Source of the DNA: Rattus norvegicus
Taxonomy: Eukaryota > Chordata > Mammalia > Rodentia > Muridae
Assembly: GCF_036323735.1 (NCBI RefSeq)
Contig: NC_086033.1
Span: 7,811,606 to 7,875,605 of the forward strand
Direction of reading: 5' to 3'
Length of the DNA: 64,000 nt
Shown: positions 11,695 through 21,509 of the stretch, piece after piece
Numbering within the stretch: position 1 is the first letter of the stretch
Layout: each line of letters opens with the position of its first letter
Notes under the pieces: generated by a model
What the model was told of the DNA's origin: nothing
The model's database searches: none
What the model saw: only the letters and a program-made list of their open reading frames with translations
Translations under genes and position numbers: made by a program

Positions 11695-11787
11695 TGTCAA
11701 AATGACAGCATGTAACTAAGGATTTGTATTGTGTGCGGTACTCACATGATCTTACCAGAGAACAACCCTATGAAGAAACTGAGACAC
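11695..11787 (-). repeat. MIR remnant, antisense, cut by the downstream LTR
   Basis: cactcacatgatcttac, aacaaccctatgaaga and aactgagacac resemble the reversed MIR middle. The similarity stops abruptly where the LTR-like sequence begins. Confidence 0.45.
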
Positions 11788-12370
11788 TGAAGAGCCAGCT
11801 GGCCTCCATCTTATGTTTAAAGGTCATCTTAGAGCTGAGACAAAGTAGATTCGTTCCTGTTCAGGATTAAGCCTCTTGTTCTCAAGGATTAGCCTATGTC
11901 CCACTTGTAACTTTTACTGCAAATGGTTCTGTACTGCCTGTTCCAGGCATGGCAATCATGTCCTTGATTCAAAAAGTTGCTTATAGCCATTTCTCATCCC
12001 TCCCTTTGTTTGAAAAGGGGTATAAGGCTACCTTGTTACCACTGCCTGTTGTTATGACAACATTGCACTTGTGTCTTTGTTTCAGGAGGTTGTTAGGAAT
12101 AATTTGTTAAGACGTTCTGCTCCTCTGTCCCTTTTATTTTGCCTGCCACACACCCCTCTTCCATTTGAAAAGCCGCTACCCCTGAGCTATAAAAGCCTCG
12201 CCTTTCTCACATCCAGTGCTGACTTCTCAAACCTTGCCTTAGGGGAATGTAACCTGTGTACAGGAATAAAATGGCTGGCTTAAACTAATTACTTCTTTTA
12301 ATTTGTTTGATCATGATGATCTGGATCAGTGTGTGATCTCTCTCCTCCCGTCTTTGGGATTAAGAATAAT
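11788..12370 (+). mobile_element. Candidate solo LTR of an endogenous retrovirus
   Basis: Starts with TG at 11788, and has a CTCCATCTTATG block, a TATA box TATAAAAG at 12188-12195, a polyadenylation signal AATAAA at 12265-12270, and a T/C-rich 3' end (gatctctctcctcccgtctt). U3-TATA-R-AATAAA spacing fits an LTR promoter. No gag, pol or env is adjacent. The exact 3' boundary and target duplication were not resolved (gacac/ggcac near 11783 and 12408 is only a weak possibility). Family not determined. Confidence 0.5.
12188..12195 (+). promoter_or_regulatory. TATA box of the LTR-like element
   Basis: TATAAAAG preceded by a CT-rich, CAAT-poor segment, about 77 bases upstream of the AATAAA. Plausible Pol II core promoter of the LTR; activity unknown. 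Confidence 0.35.
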
Positions 12371-12409
12371 ATCATGAGATAGCATGGCAAGAGGTACTCT
12401 GCGGATGGG

Positions 12410-13171
12410 CACAGAGTTGGGGCTTAGACCTTCTCAGAATTGTAAATTTCAATTCTTTCTCTGCTGGGTGGCAGAGACGGCTCAACCAGCAAAGGCCATC
12501 AACTTAAAACAAAGGCGATTCCTAACTGTTAAGTTTCAAACGCCAGGCAAGCAGCTGAGGTAACAATTTAACATACCAAAGCAGATCTGTCCTCCAGGTT
12601 CTCCCAGCATTCCTCATTCAGTATCTGTTACAGGGTGTGGCTGGCACACCCTGCCTTCTGCCCTGAGCTTCCATCCCAGGGGCTGAATTTCCCTGCCCCG
12701 AGACTTCTCCCTATATACTACGGACATTTTAATTACTCAGCCCTTTCACACCGTTGGCTTCCTTTAAGCTGTACATGGTTCCCTTCTCTCCCTCTCCTCA
12801 TCTTATGGGTCAAGGTCCTGACCTCTCTGGCCTCTCTCAGCTGTGTCTGCCCTGGCTGTGCTCTCCACATGCCTACAATGAACTTTCTCCTCCACCATAC
12901 CTAGGAGCAGTCATGCCCTTTGCTTTCTTTCTCTCCTTCTTTCTTTTTTGTTTCTAACCTGGTCTCTGACAGAGATGGAGCCCAAAAGTAAATAAAGTAT
13001 CCAACATTGTCACCAACGCCAGCCAGACAGCTTACGTGCACACTCCACACTCACTTCAAATGAACACATGCCTTTTTCTATATTAATATAGAAATGGAGA
13101 GCAAGAAACAACAGAACAAAATGCACTTCACAATCTAATGCCAACTGACTCTGTTAAAAATATCTATACAA
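12410..13171. other. No gene or repeat recognised
   Basis: Contains overlapping short + strand frames at 12635-12957 in C/T-rich sequence. No start context, splice signals or known family. Confidence 0.4.
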
Positions 13172-13341
13172 ACAGCCCATGAAATGGCTCAGCAGGTAAA
13201 GGAGCTGGCTGCTGAACCTGACCACGAACGCTTTCGTTCCAGAGTCAGTACACACTGGAAAAGGATAGAACTGACTCCGCAAGTTGTTCTCTAACTGCCA
13301 ATACATGCTGTGGCATGTGGCACGCGCAGGTGCACACGTAT

Positions 13342-13345
<4 letters not shown>
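13172..13345 (+). repeat. B3 SINE, sense
   Basis: Begins cccatgaaatggctcagc (tRNA-like head with the A-box region). Then come gctggctgctgaacctga, agaactgactccgcaagttg and tgctgtggcatgtggcac, ending in cgcaggtgcacacg and a CA tail. The tail is the start of the long microsatellite that follows. Confidence 0.75.
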
Positions 13346-13376
<31 letters not shown>

Positions 13377-14137
13377 TACATACATACACACATACACACA
13401 CAGACACATACACACACACATACATACACATATACACACACACACCACAGACACACACACATAAATACACACATACACACACACCACAGACACACATACA
13501 CACACATACATACACACATACACACACACACATACATACACACATACACACATACACACACATACATACACACATACACATACACACATACACACACATA
13601 CATACACACATACACACACATACACACACATACATACACACATACACACACATACACACATACACACACATACATACACACATACACACACATACATACA
13701 CACATACATACACACATACACACACATACATACACACATACACATACACACATACACACACATACATACACACATACACACACACATACACACACATACA
13801 TACACACATACACACACATACACACATACATACACACACATACATACACACATACACACACATATACACACACATACATACACACACATACATACACACA
13901 CACACACCACACACACATAAACACACATGCACCCACACACACACACACCACACACATACATACACACATACACACACACATACACACACATACATACACA
14001 CATACACACACATACACACACACATACACACACATACATACACACATACACACACATATACACACACATACATACACACACATACATACACACACACACA
14101 CACCACACACACATACACACACATGCACCCACACACA

Positions 14138-14176
<39 letters not shown>
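13340..14176. repeat. Complex (CA)n/(TACA)n microsatellite, about 840 bp
   Basis: Alternating purine-pyrimidine throughout: CA dinucleotides with TACA, CATA and rare CCACA, GCACCC and CAGA interruptions. A block of about 195 bases carrying CACCACACACACAT and GCACCCACAC is present twice (about 13861-13955 and 14055-14150), so there is a higher-order duplication. Open frames of over 300 codons on both strands here are low-complexity artefacts. Confidence 0.95.
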
Positions 14177-14179
<3 letters not shown>

Positions 14180-14860
14180 AGAAGTTTATGGACATTGTTG
14201 ATCAGTTTCTCTGTGCCTGGCAGTTTGATGCTGGAACTAGAGCGGCAAATAGACAAGTGAGTCCCTACCCTATAGTCCACAACCCATAATAGCATTCCTT
14301 CCATGGAAAACTCAAGTCTTTCTCCCTAGGCTAACAACTGTAAAGCACTTTCTAGTTTTCCTTTGGAAATGAAAATGGTGTATCATCAGCCATCTATATC
14401 TTTACTTTCCAAAGGGTTTCTCATTTACCTCTGAGCTTTCCTTCATTGTAGGTGTTTGTCCATGTCACAACTTACAGAGAGATGATTTCACTGACACACA
14501 CTATTCTAGCATTTTGGATGCCGCATTGCTTTGCTGAAACGCTTCTTCCAAAGTGGGTCGCTTTGCTGATTTCAATTTGTGCTTTGAAAAAGCGGCACCA
14601 CATTTAACATCCCTAATGGGATGTCCGAGTAGGCTTTTGGGAGTAAACAGTCCATTAGGGGACATAGTGTTTGTTTTACACAAACATATGGACATATGAG
14701 TATTACCAAATAATCTTTGAGTAGCTTGCCAAAAAGTATTGTCTTCATACAATTGTGTTGAAATACAGCTAAAATCAAATCTTAACTGATACAGGTTATT
14801 TCTCTGCCTTTGAAACAAGCCAATTCAAACTTCAAACCAGATTAGACTATATTAAATGCA
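14177..14860. other. No gene recognised
   Basis: A 105-codon minus-strand frame (14501-14818) has no recognisable domain and no exon signals. The sequence is otherwise unassigned. Confidence 0.4.
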
Positions 14861-14924
14861 GGGGTATTTATTGGAAAGCTGCTATCTGGCAGCAGAGAAC
14901 GTTCACTGGCCCCAAGGGGCAGAA

Positions 14925-15083
14925 AGGGAAGAGGGAAGAGAGAGAAGGGCAGAGGCAGAGGGAGAGGGAGATAGAGAGGGAGAGGGAGAGGGAAAGGGAG
15001 AGGGAGATAGAGAAGGAGAGGGAGAGGGAAAGTGAGAGGGAGAGAGAGGAAGAGGGAGAGAGAGAGGGAGAGAGAGAGGGGGA
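14925..15083. repeat. (GGGAGA)n-type purine tract
   Basis: About 160 bases that are almost pure purine on the + strand, in variants of GGGAGA and GAGAGG with rare T interruptions. The flanks (ggggtatttattgg before; gggaagagtctctgggg after) may be an old antisense LTR or L1 3' part, but I cannot assign them. Confidence 0.85.
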
Positions 15084-15360
15084 ACCAGTGTATATCTGGA
15101 TATTTAGGGAAGAGTCTCTGGGGTAAGGGTAGCCATGGGGTTGGGGCCAGGGTATACAAGGTAGGGACTGAAGGACTCTGGGAGAACCTGGAGGCCAGGT
15201 TTACTTTGATATGTAAAATATACACCTCAGTCCCTTTTCCATTAACTACTCTTAAAATGTGCTAGGTGAGAGATAGTCAGGATTTGTACTTTCAATGATA
15301 ATCATCGAGTGCTCTAACCCTGGTTAGTACAGGGTGTTCCCCAAGGTTCTGAATTTTTAC

Positions 15361-15412
15361 CTTTTGTTGTTGTTGGTGGTGGTGGTAGTGGTGGTGGTAA
15401 TGGTGGTTGTTT
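15361..15412. repeat. (TTG)n/(GGT)n trinucleotide repeat
   Basis: Short imperfect run TTGTTGTTGTTGGTGGTGG followed by GTGGTGGTGG variants. Confidence 0.8.
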
Positions 15413-15510
15413 TGAGACCAGGTCTGGATATAATACAGCCTGGCCACTAGCATCCCACTGTCTCAACCTCCCTGATGCTGGAGGTCGGTGCCCCAGATCT
15501 CTCACCACCT
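15413..15510 (-). repeat. B1-like SINE, antisense, diverged
   Basis: TTTTGAGACCAGGTCTGG, CAGCCTGGCCACTAG and TCTCAACCTCCCTGATGCTGG follow the order of an antisense 7SL-derived B1. The preceding T/G-rich run takes the place of its reversed tail. Confidence 0.45.
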
Positions 15511-15519
15511 TCGGTATGA

Positions 15520-16340
15520 AAGTCATTGTGTCCCATCAGTGTTTTCATCCAAATTTCCTGATGATTTGTAATGTAGAATTCATTTGGATGTCTTGTGTTC
15601 CTTCTTTAATAAGATCTGGTGAGATCTTTGACCCACTTTTCAGTCAGGACTGTTTTGTTGTAGTAACAAAATCTTCCTTTCAAATTCGGGCTGGCCTTAT
15701 ATTGCTTTCGTGTTTTATCCTTAGTTTTGAATAGTTTCCTTGTCCAAGTTGTTTATCAGGCATGACCCCCAAAGATTCTCTCCCAGCAGTGATAGGAGTC
15801 TTCAATCTCCTGACAGGGTCCTTGATCTTACTGTCCTATCAGAAGACTCATCACCAAGCTCAACAGTTTCTAGACTTTTTCCTAGGGTGTCCTCTTCATT
15901 TTATTTGGCTCTGTGATCCATTTTGTGTTACATTTTTGTAAGGGGTATCCAGTCTGCATCATTTCATTTTTGGCATGTAAATACAAAGTTCTTGGACCAC
16001 TGATAGAAAAACCATTTTTCTCAGAACGTTTTTGCAACACATTCAGGATCCCTGGGTGTGGCTCGGTTTCTGGGCTTCTACTCTGCTTATCCATATACTG
16101 AACATTTCACAACAAGGCCACACTGCCTTGGTTGTTACATCTTGGCAGTAAAGTTGTGAGGTACAGTCCTGGGTGCCGTCCAGTGTAATCTTCTTGTTCA
16201 ATGTTTTCTGGGCAGTGCTGGATATTTTGCTCTTCTAGAGTAAATTTTCCATGTTCTCATCAGTTTTCCTTAATAGCCTCCCTTGTTGAGTCTTATAAGT
16301 TAGTAATTCAAATTTTTTCTTTACTTTATGTTAATGTTAC
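15520..16340 (-). repeat. Ancient L1 (L1M-type) ORF2 remnant, antisense
   Basis: The + strand carries the reversed ORF2 C-terminal region: tcctttctttaataagatctgg-type sequence with tttgacccacttttcagtc (15600-15660), then atttttggcatgtaaatac and aaaccatttttctcag (15965-16025). The minus-strand frame at 15882-16094 still shows a ...KMNSKWI-like stretch reading CNTKWITEPNK. Highly decayed and predates the rodent L1 copies. Confidence 0.5.
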
Positions 16341-16454
16341 AAATATTGTTTTTGCACTTTCCCCATTTTTATTTACTTACTGGATTTTTCCCCAAACTTT
16401 TTTTTAGATTAAAGAAAAAACATTGGGGGAGATGCACAGCTTGTGAGGGACATC

Positions 16455-16584
16455 ACAAGGATAATCTGCAGGACTCAGTTCTCTTTATCCACTAAATAGA
16501 GTCCAGGGATTAAACGAAGGTCACCAGGCTTGGGTAGGCTTGGGTAGAAAGTCCCCTTGCCTACTGAGATATCTCATCAGAGCC
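16455..16584 (-). repeat. B3 SINE, antisense, diverged
   Basis: ctgcaggactcagttctct, ccagggattaaacgaaggtc, accaggcttgggtagg, then ccttgcctactgagatatc and tcatcagagcc, the reversed tRNA-like head. A 10-base internal duplication (gcttgggtag twice) is visible at about 16527-16547. Confidence 0.6.
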
Positions 16585-16628
16585 ATGTTTTAATTTTCTG
16601 GCATGAAGCTTATCAGTTCTTTCCTCTG

Positions 16629-16690
16629 ATGTCCTGGGACTCACTTTGTAGGCCAGGCTGAGATCCTCATTCCTCAGCCCCTCCTGCATC
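16629..16690 (-). repeat. B1 fragment, antisense
   Basis: gatgtcctgggactcact and ttgtaggccaggctg match the middle of antisense B1. Only about 60 bases are recognisable. Confidence 0.4.
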
Positions 16691-17648
16691 TATATTTTCA
16701 TATTTGAACTTTGGCAAATCTGACTTTTATTTCATTGTAATGAGTGTACTAGGAACCGACCTTGTTTATTTGCTTTATTGCTTATCCAGTTGGCCCCCTA
16801 CTATTGTCTTAATCATTTCAGTTTTTCCTAATGAATAAAAATGCCATTTTCACTACAGCTCAGATCTTCAGTTATAAAATCTTGACATTTACTTCCTGAT
16901 CTTCTGGTTTTATTGTGTATTATTCAGTACTGCGTCATTTAATTATCCTCATTTTCTGATATGTTAGAGGAAACATTGCCCAGACATTCCTACTCATAAC
17001 TCCCAAGCACTCACTTATGTGTCCTCCTTCACACAGCTTGTAATATCCTTGTAGCTTAAAATCAAATATTATTAGTATCTGAAGCTGTCACATTACACCT
17101 ATGGATTAATTTATGGGGTTTCAAAAAAATCTGATATCAAATTTGGGGGAATTTATTGAAAATGTTAATTCCTGTTCTAAATCCACAGAGATTCTGTCAT
17201 TATAGCTGTCCAAACAAAACTGAAAAATGAGTTACTTAAAAATATCCTGGCTTTTGTTCAGATGGGATGTAGACCTTCAGAGACCAGAATATTTACTCCT
17301 GGTTGATAGAAGGAATTAGACCCATCTTCCTAAGAGAGGCACTGGCCTGGGGCATTCTGAAGAAGTTTGTGTGGTTTATGTGAGTAGAAAACGTTTACCT
17401 GAAAAAGGAAGAAAACTGAAATATATGCTTAGATTTTTAGAGACACAGAATAAAAAAAAAAAGATAGATCAAGTAAGAACAACATAAAATAATGACAAGA
17501 AAGAAACCCAAAATGTTGCAGGGTAGGACTTCAGGGAGTTACAGGAATATGGCAGTGTACAACGAAAATTGCCAGGTTTATTATATACAATTTGACCTGG
17601 ATAAGAAGTGTGGGCATGACAAATCAGGAAACAGCAACTTCTGGCATC

Positions 17649-17650
<2 letters not shown>
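16691..17650. other. No gene seen; possible further decayed L1M
   Basis: AT-rich, many stops. Parts near 16740-16960 could continue the ancient antisense L1, but no block is clear. Confidence 0.35.

Positions 17651-17697
<47 letters not shown>
17651..17697. repeat. (TG)n microsatellite
   Basis: About 47 bases of uninterrupted TG, ending in GTGGTG. Confidence 0.95.
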
Positions 17698-17698
<1 letters not shown>

Positions 17699-20614
17699 TG
17701 TGCATCTACAGTAATTTCTTAAGACAACAGCATGTATGTGAGTTGAATTTAAAGCCTGAGAGAAAGATGACTGGAAAGTCATTAGGGACAATGATTATAG
17801 CAGTTCACACCAGCAGTGTCACATACTCTGACAATGAGGGATGAGGTGGAAAAGACTTGATTTGACCTCTGGGACTCCAAGGGCTGCAGTGATTTATTGC
17901 TGGAACAAGTTCCACTCTTTTATCTCCACAACTACTCCTGTGCCATCAGGGACCTTGAAGGCTGGGAAAGATTGTTGAATTAATTTTGATGCTCTTGAGT
18001 GCAGAGCATTCCTCACTAGTACAAAGGAAATGACTGGGACGCTGAAGCCAAAACTGAGACTTGAAGCTCTTTGCTCCTCCATTCTTTATCTACTGAGTGA
18101 CAGCAACAGTAACCTTATCTCCTAGATTTGTTGAGAAGAGAAAGCCATTGAATATCTAGCTATCTATATGGAACACATCACAGTGGATGGAGTCAGTGAG
18201 CCTAGACCATAAGCAACTCTAATATTCCCTTCTCACTGTTTATTTTGGTTAGACAATTCACTCTTGGCTTTTCTCTTTCTCACTGAAGTGTCAGTATAAG
18301 GAAAAAAATTAAATTGATATCAGGTAAGACTGCAAGCTACAGTCTATGTGAGGCATCTCTGTGGCATGAGCAAGAATGGAAAGAACTTTATGGTTTAGTA
18401 AACAGGAGGAATTAAGATAGAGTGTGATTTTTACATAGGATTTCTAATTAACAAATCAGTAAGTCTTATGATTTATTGATTTCCTTCACTCATTTTTCTT
18501 TGCTTTGGGACATTCATGGTTTGTACAATGGAAAAGAGTTTTTGCTGTTATTTTCATACCTTAGTGGCAACTGACATGACTGCCATTAATACTTGTCACA
18601 GGGACCAGCAATGTGAGCAGTGTGACCCTATATAGAAGCCCCCACTCTCAGATTGAACAGAAATGACTCAAAAGTAGTTCTCAGAACAGAACTATATACA
18701 GAAGCATAATAATGTAAATTCTCTATAATATAAGATACATTTGAATTCACTGCCACACATCCTCCATCAACTTGGTCTTGCCTAGAAATGTAACATTCCT
18801 ACCTTGTCTTTACTCACTTATAAACAGAGGACAATAAGACCCAGTTCATTAAAGCAGCAGTTTTACTCTAAGGACACAAGGAGATTAATGTCTGGAAGCA
18901 ACTAAGACTTCACCAGATGATAACCATATTCACTGTGTAGGGATTTGTTTCTTTAATAAATATGACATTTTCTCTATTGTCATAAAGACATTCTGTAGAC
19001 ATCATAGACACCCTGGATAATTTTTAAAGGCAATGTATGCTGAACAAAGGTCCTGAAAAGGAAATAGTAGGACATTAGCAATATGACAAATGACCCTTGA
19101 AATACAGAGAGATATGGGTGTGCACAGACATTCAAGTATGTTTCAGCGCCAAAAAGTTGAAACTCTCATCCATACATGAAATGGTGCTCTCTTTGGATTG
19201 GCCTATCAAACCATGTTTCTTCTAAGCATCAACCTTCTAGTTTGGGAACTAGAAAATCTGATTTCACTTATAAGGTACATTTTCCTTTGGATTTATTCAT
19301 ATTTTAAGATTATAGGACTCCTCTGAGTTTCATGGTCCCATTGATTTTACTAATATAACAACTAAAATGAATATGTAATTAGGGCAATAGAAGTGAAATA
19401 AAGAAATAGTCTAGGAAGGAAGGGCAAGGACAGAAATATATGAAGGTACCTCATGTTGAAGCACCCCGAAAATTCACCCCAGACAGAGGTCAGAAAGACA
19501 GTTTCCTCATGAATGGCTTACCAGTGCAAGCAGTTATTCCATACTTAAGGACAGAAAATTCTCAATATATCTTTTTCCTAAGACATTGTGGCAGTACTCA
19601 TGGAAATTAATTATGCTTCATATCAGCAATGCTTGTTCTAAGAATTTCCATTATAGGTATAAGAATTTATGCACAATAATTTTCATATGCATAGTGATAA
19701 CTATTGTTTTCTTAGCCAAAAACGAGAATAAATTTTTTCTAAAGAAAGCACAAATAAAATACATTATAATATGTCCCCAGATTAGAATATCACACAGGCA
19801 TAAAAGAAAAAGAATGAGAAATGTCAATATATGATAAATAATGCGACATGCAAAACAGAGTTCATAGTATGCCTCTAGTCTATGTGTATAAATGAGAAGA
19901 GTCATGTTCACCACCCTCAGAAAATTTAGTTTCACAAATGAATGTGACAAGATAGTCTGGAGTATGCAGAGGCCAGATGCAGTTTTCACTGTTTACACAT
20001 CTATGGCATATGACTAAAAGTATGCTGATATCACACTTGCAAAAAAATACAAAAAATATCGTATTAAGGATCTAAAAAGAGCACCAGGTCTTTCTAAGGT
20101 TTTAATGTCCCATGGACCTAAAAGAAAGTCAACTTTTGACCTGGTAAAGAGAGTCATTGCATATGTAACATATTGCTGGCTGTCCAAAGGAAGAATAAGC
20201 AGACAAACCACACCTACATTTGGAGGTCTGTGATCACAAGTTACACACACTTAACAGACACTTATGGAGCACATGAAAGAAACCGTCATTGTGATTAGCC
20301 TGGTAGAATCTCTCTTTGGAGAGTTCCTGGAGTGAAGGCTATAGGTTCTGGGTCTTTCACTCCTTGTCCTGGTGTAGACTACCTAGAAGGGAAATGGAAT
20401 CTCCCCTGCCCTCAGACTGCATTTCTAAAAGGTAGATGGAGACCTCATACACTGAAGACATTCACTTATTTGCACATTTATACAGATAATCAAAATACAT
20501 GGTTATTTCTGCTGGATTTGAATAGTGAGTCCACATGCCAGGCTTGAGTTTAGGCAGGGAGGCCTGGGAAATAGTGACAGCTTGTCCCTGGTCTGGCTGG
20601 TGTATCTTTCTCAT
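17698..20614. other. 2.9 kb without recognised gene or repeat
   Basis: AT-rich single-copy-looking DNA with no frame above about 112 codons and no assignable repeat except a possible MIR trace near 18800-18850 (actcacttataaacagagg). No promoter-like or splice-bounded structure is argued. Confidence 0.4.
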
Positions 20615-20700
20615 TACTCATTCTTTCTATAACTGAGTTTCCTCATCTTTGAAACTGGAAAACTGATGATGTTCTCATCCAAGGTCTGCGGTAAAAACCC
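20615..20700 (+). repeat. MIR fragment, sense
   Basis: ataactgagtttcctcatc then tttgaaactggaaaactgatg matches the MIR block 'cctcagtttcctcatctgt'. Further weak similarity to a reversed MIR at 20765-20840. Confidence 0.45.
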
Positions 20701-20989
20701 AGCACTGTGCTATTACTAGGTGGCATAGTTCTGACCTCTTGGATCCAGTGGGCAATGAAATTACCTCAGTTTACTGATTTGGATGCTGAGACTCAGGGCA
20801 ATTCGTTAAGCAATTCCAATATTAGGTCAGGATTGGGGTTTAAGTTTTAGGCAAAATTTGTACTGTGATAAATGGTATCATGAAAAGTTATTAAATAAAT
20901 AAAAAACATCTCACAAAACTATTAACCAAACTCAAATACTGTATAACTTCATGGACATTCAAAATTCAAGCTTAGGATTTTTACCTTAT

Positions 20990-21509
20990 ACTCTATACTC
21001 TCGGCCTGTGCCTGGAGCTGAACCGATCCCACAGTTCTCTGTACCTAAATCTCGTGCAGGAGAGAACTGGACTCGCAGAAGTGTGGGCAATCCTGAGAGC
21101 TCAGAAGAGACAACTACTTCTGTTCACATTCCTGATGCAAGAGGAACCTTCCTAGTGCCCTCTGTGCCCTCTGAGCACAGGAACCTAGGAGCAGTAAGGG
21201 ACAGGAAACCTTCCAGTTTCTGCCTGCACCAAGAATCGAAGTCCAGTCATTAGGAGCGCTAAGAGCAGAGGAAAGACCAATTCTTCTGCTCCAAGAGACC
21301 CACCTGGTGGCCTCAGGACACACAAAGGCAGAAGTCATGTGAGACAGGACAGTTTCTAGATTCTAGTTCTAGTTTCTGCCTGCACTCAGAGCTGAACCGC
21401 TCCAACAGCTCTTTGTACCCAAATCCCGTGGGGTAAGAGCTGGACTCTCAGAAGTGCAGACAATCCTGAGAGCTCAGGGGAGACTACCACTTCTGCTCAG
21501 ATCGCACGG
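20990..21509 (+). other. L1 5' UTR with two monomer-like units
   Basis: The block gagctgaaccg...ctcagaagtgc...cctgagagctcag occurs twice, anchored at 21015 and 21389 (offset 374 bases). The second unit is cut after gctcagatc. The intervening part (cctagtgccctctgtg, ctgctccaagagaccca, gtggcctcaggacacac) aligns with the 5' UTR of copy C at 33170-33420. In rodents such 5' units act as the L1 Pol II promoter. Confidence 0.75.

Noticed and set aside
13340..14176. CRISPR-like or satellite array
   Set aside because: No constant-length direct repeats with unique spacers; it is a compound microsatellite in vertebrate DNA.
13154..14304. Reading frames of over 300 codons on both strands in the CA repeat
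   Set aside because: They are translations of CA/TACA dinucleotide DNA (HTHT or CVCV repeats), open only because the repeat contains no stop. No start context or homology.
14501..14818. 105-codon minus-strand frame
   Set aside because: Length is within chance for this much DNA. No domain, no splice signals and no conservation evidence available.
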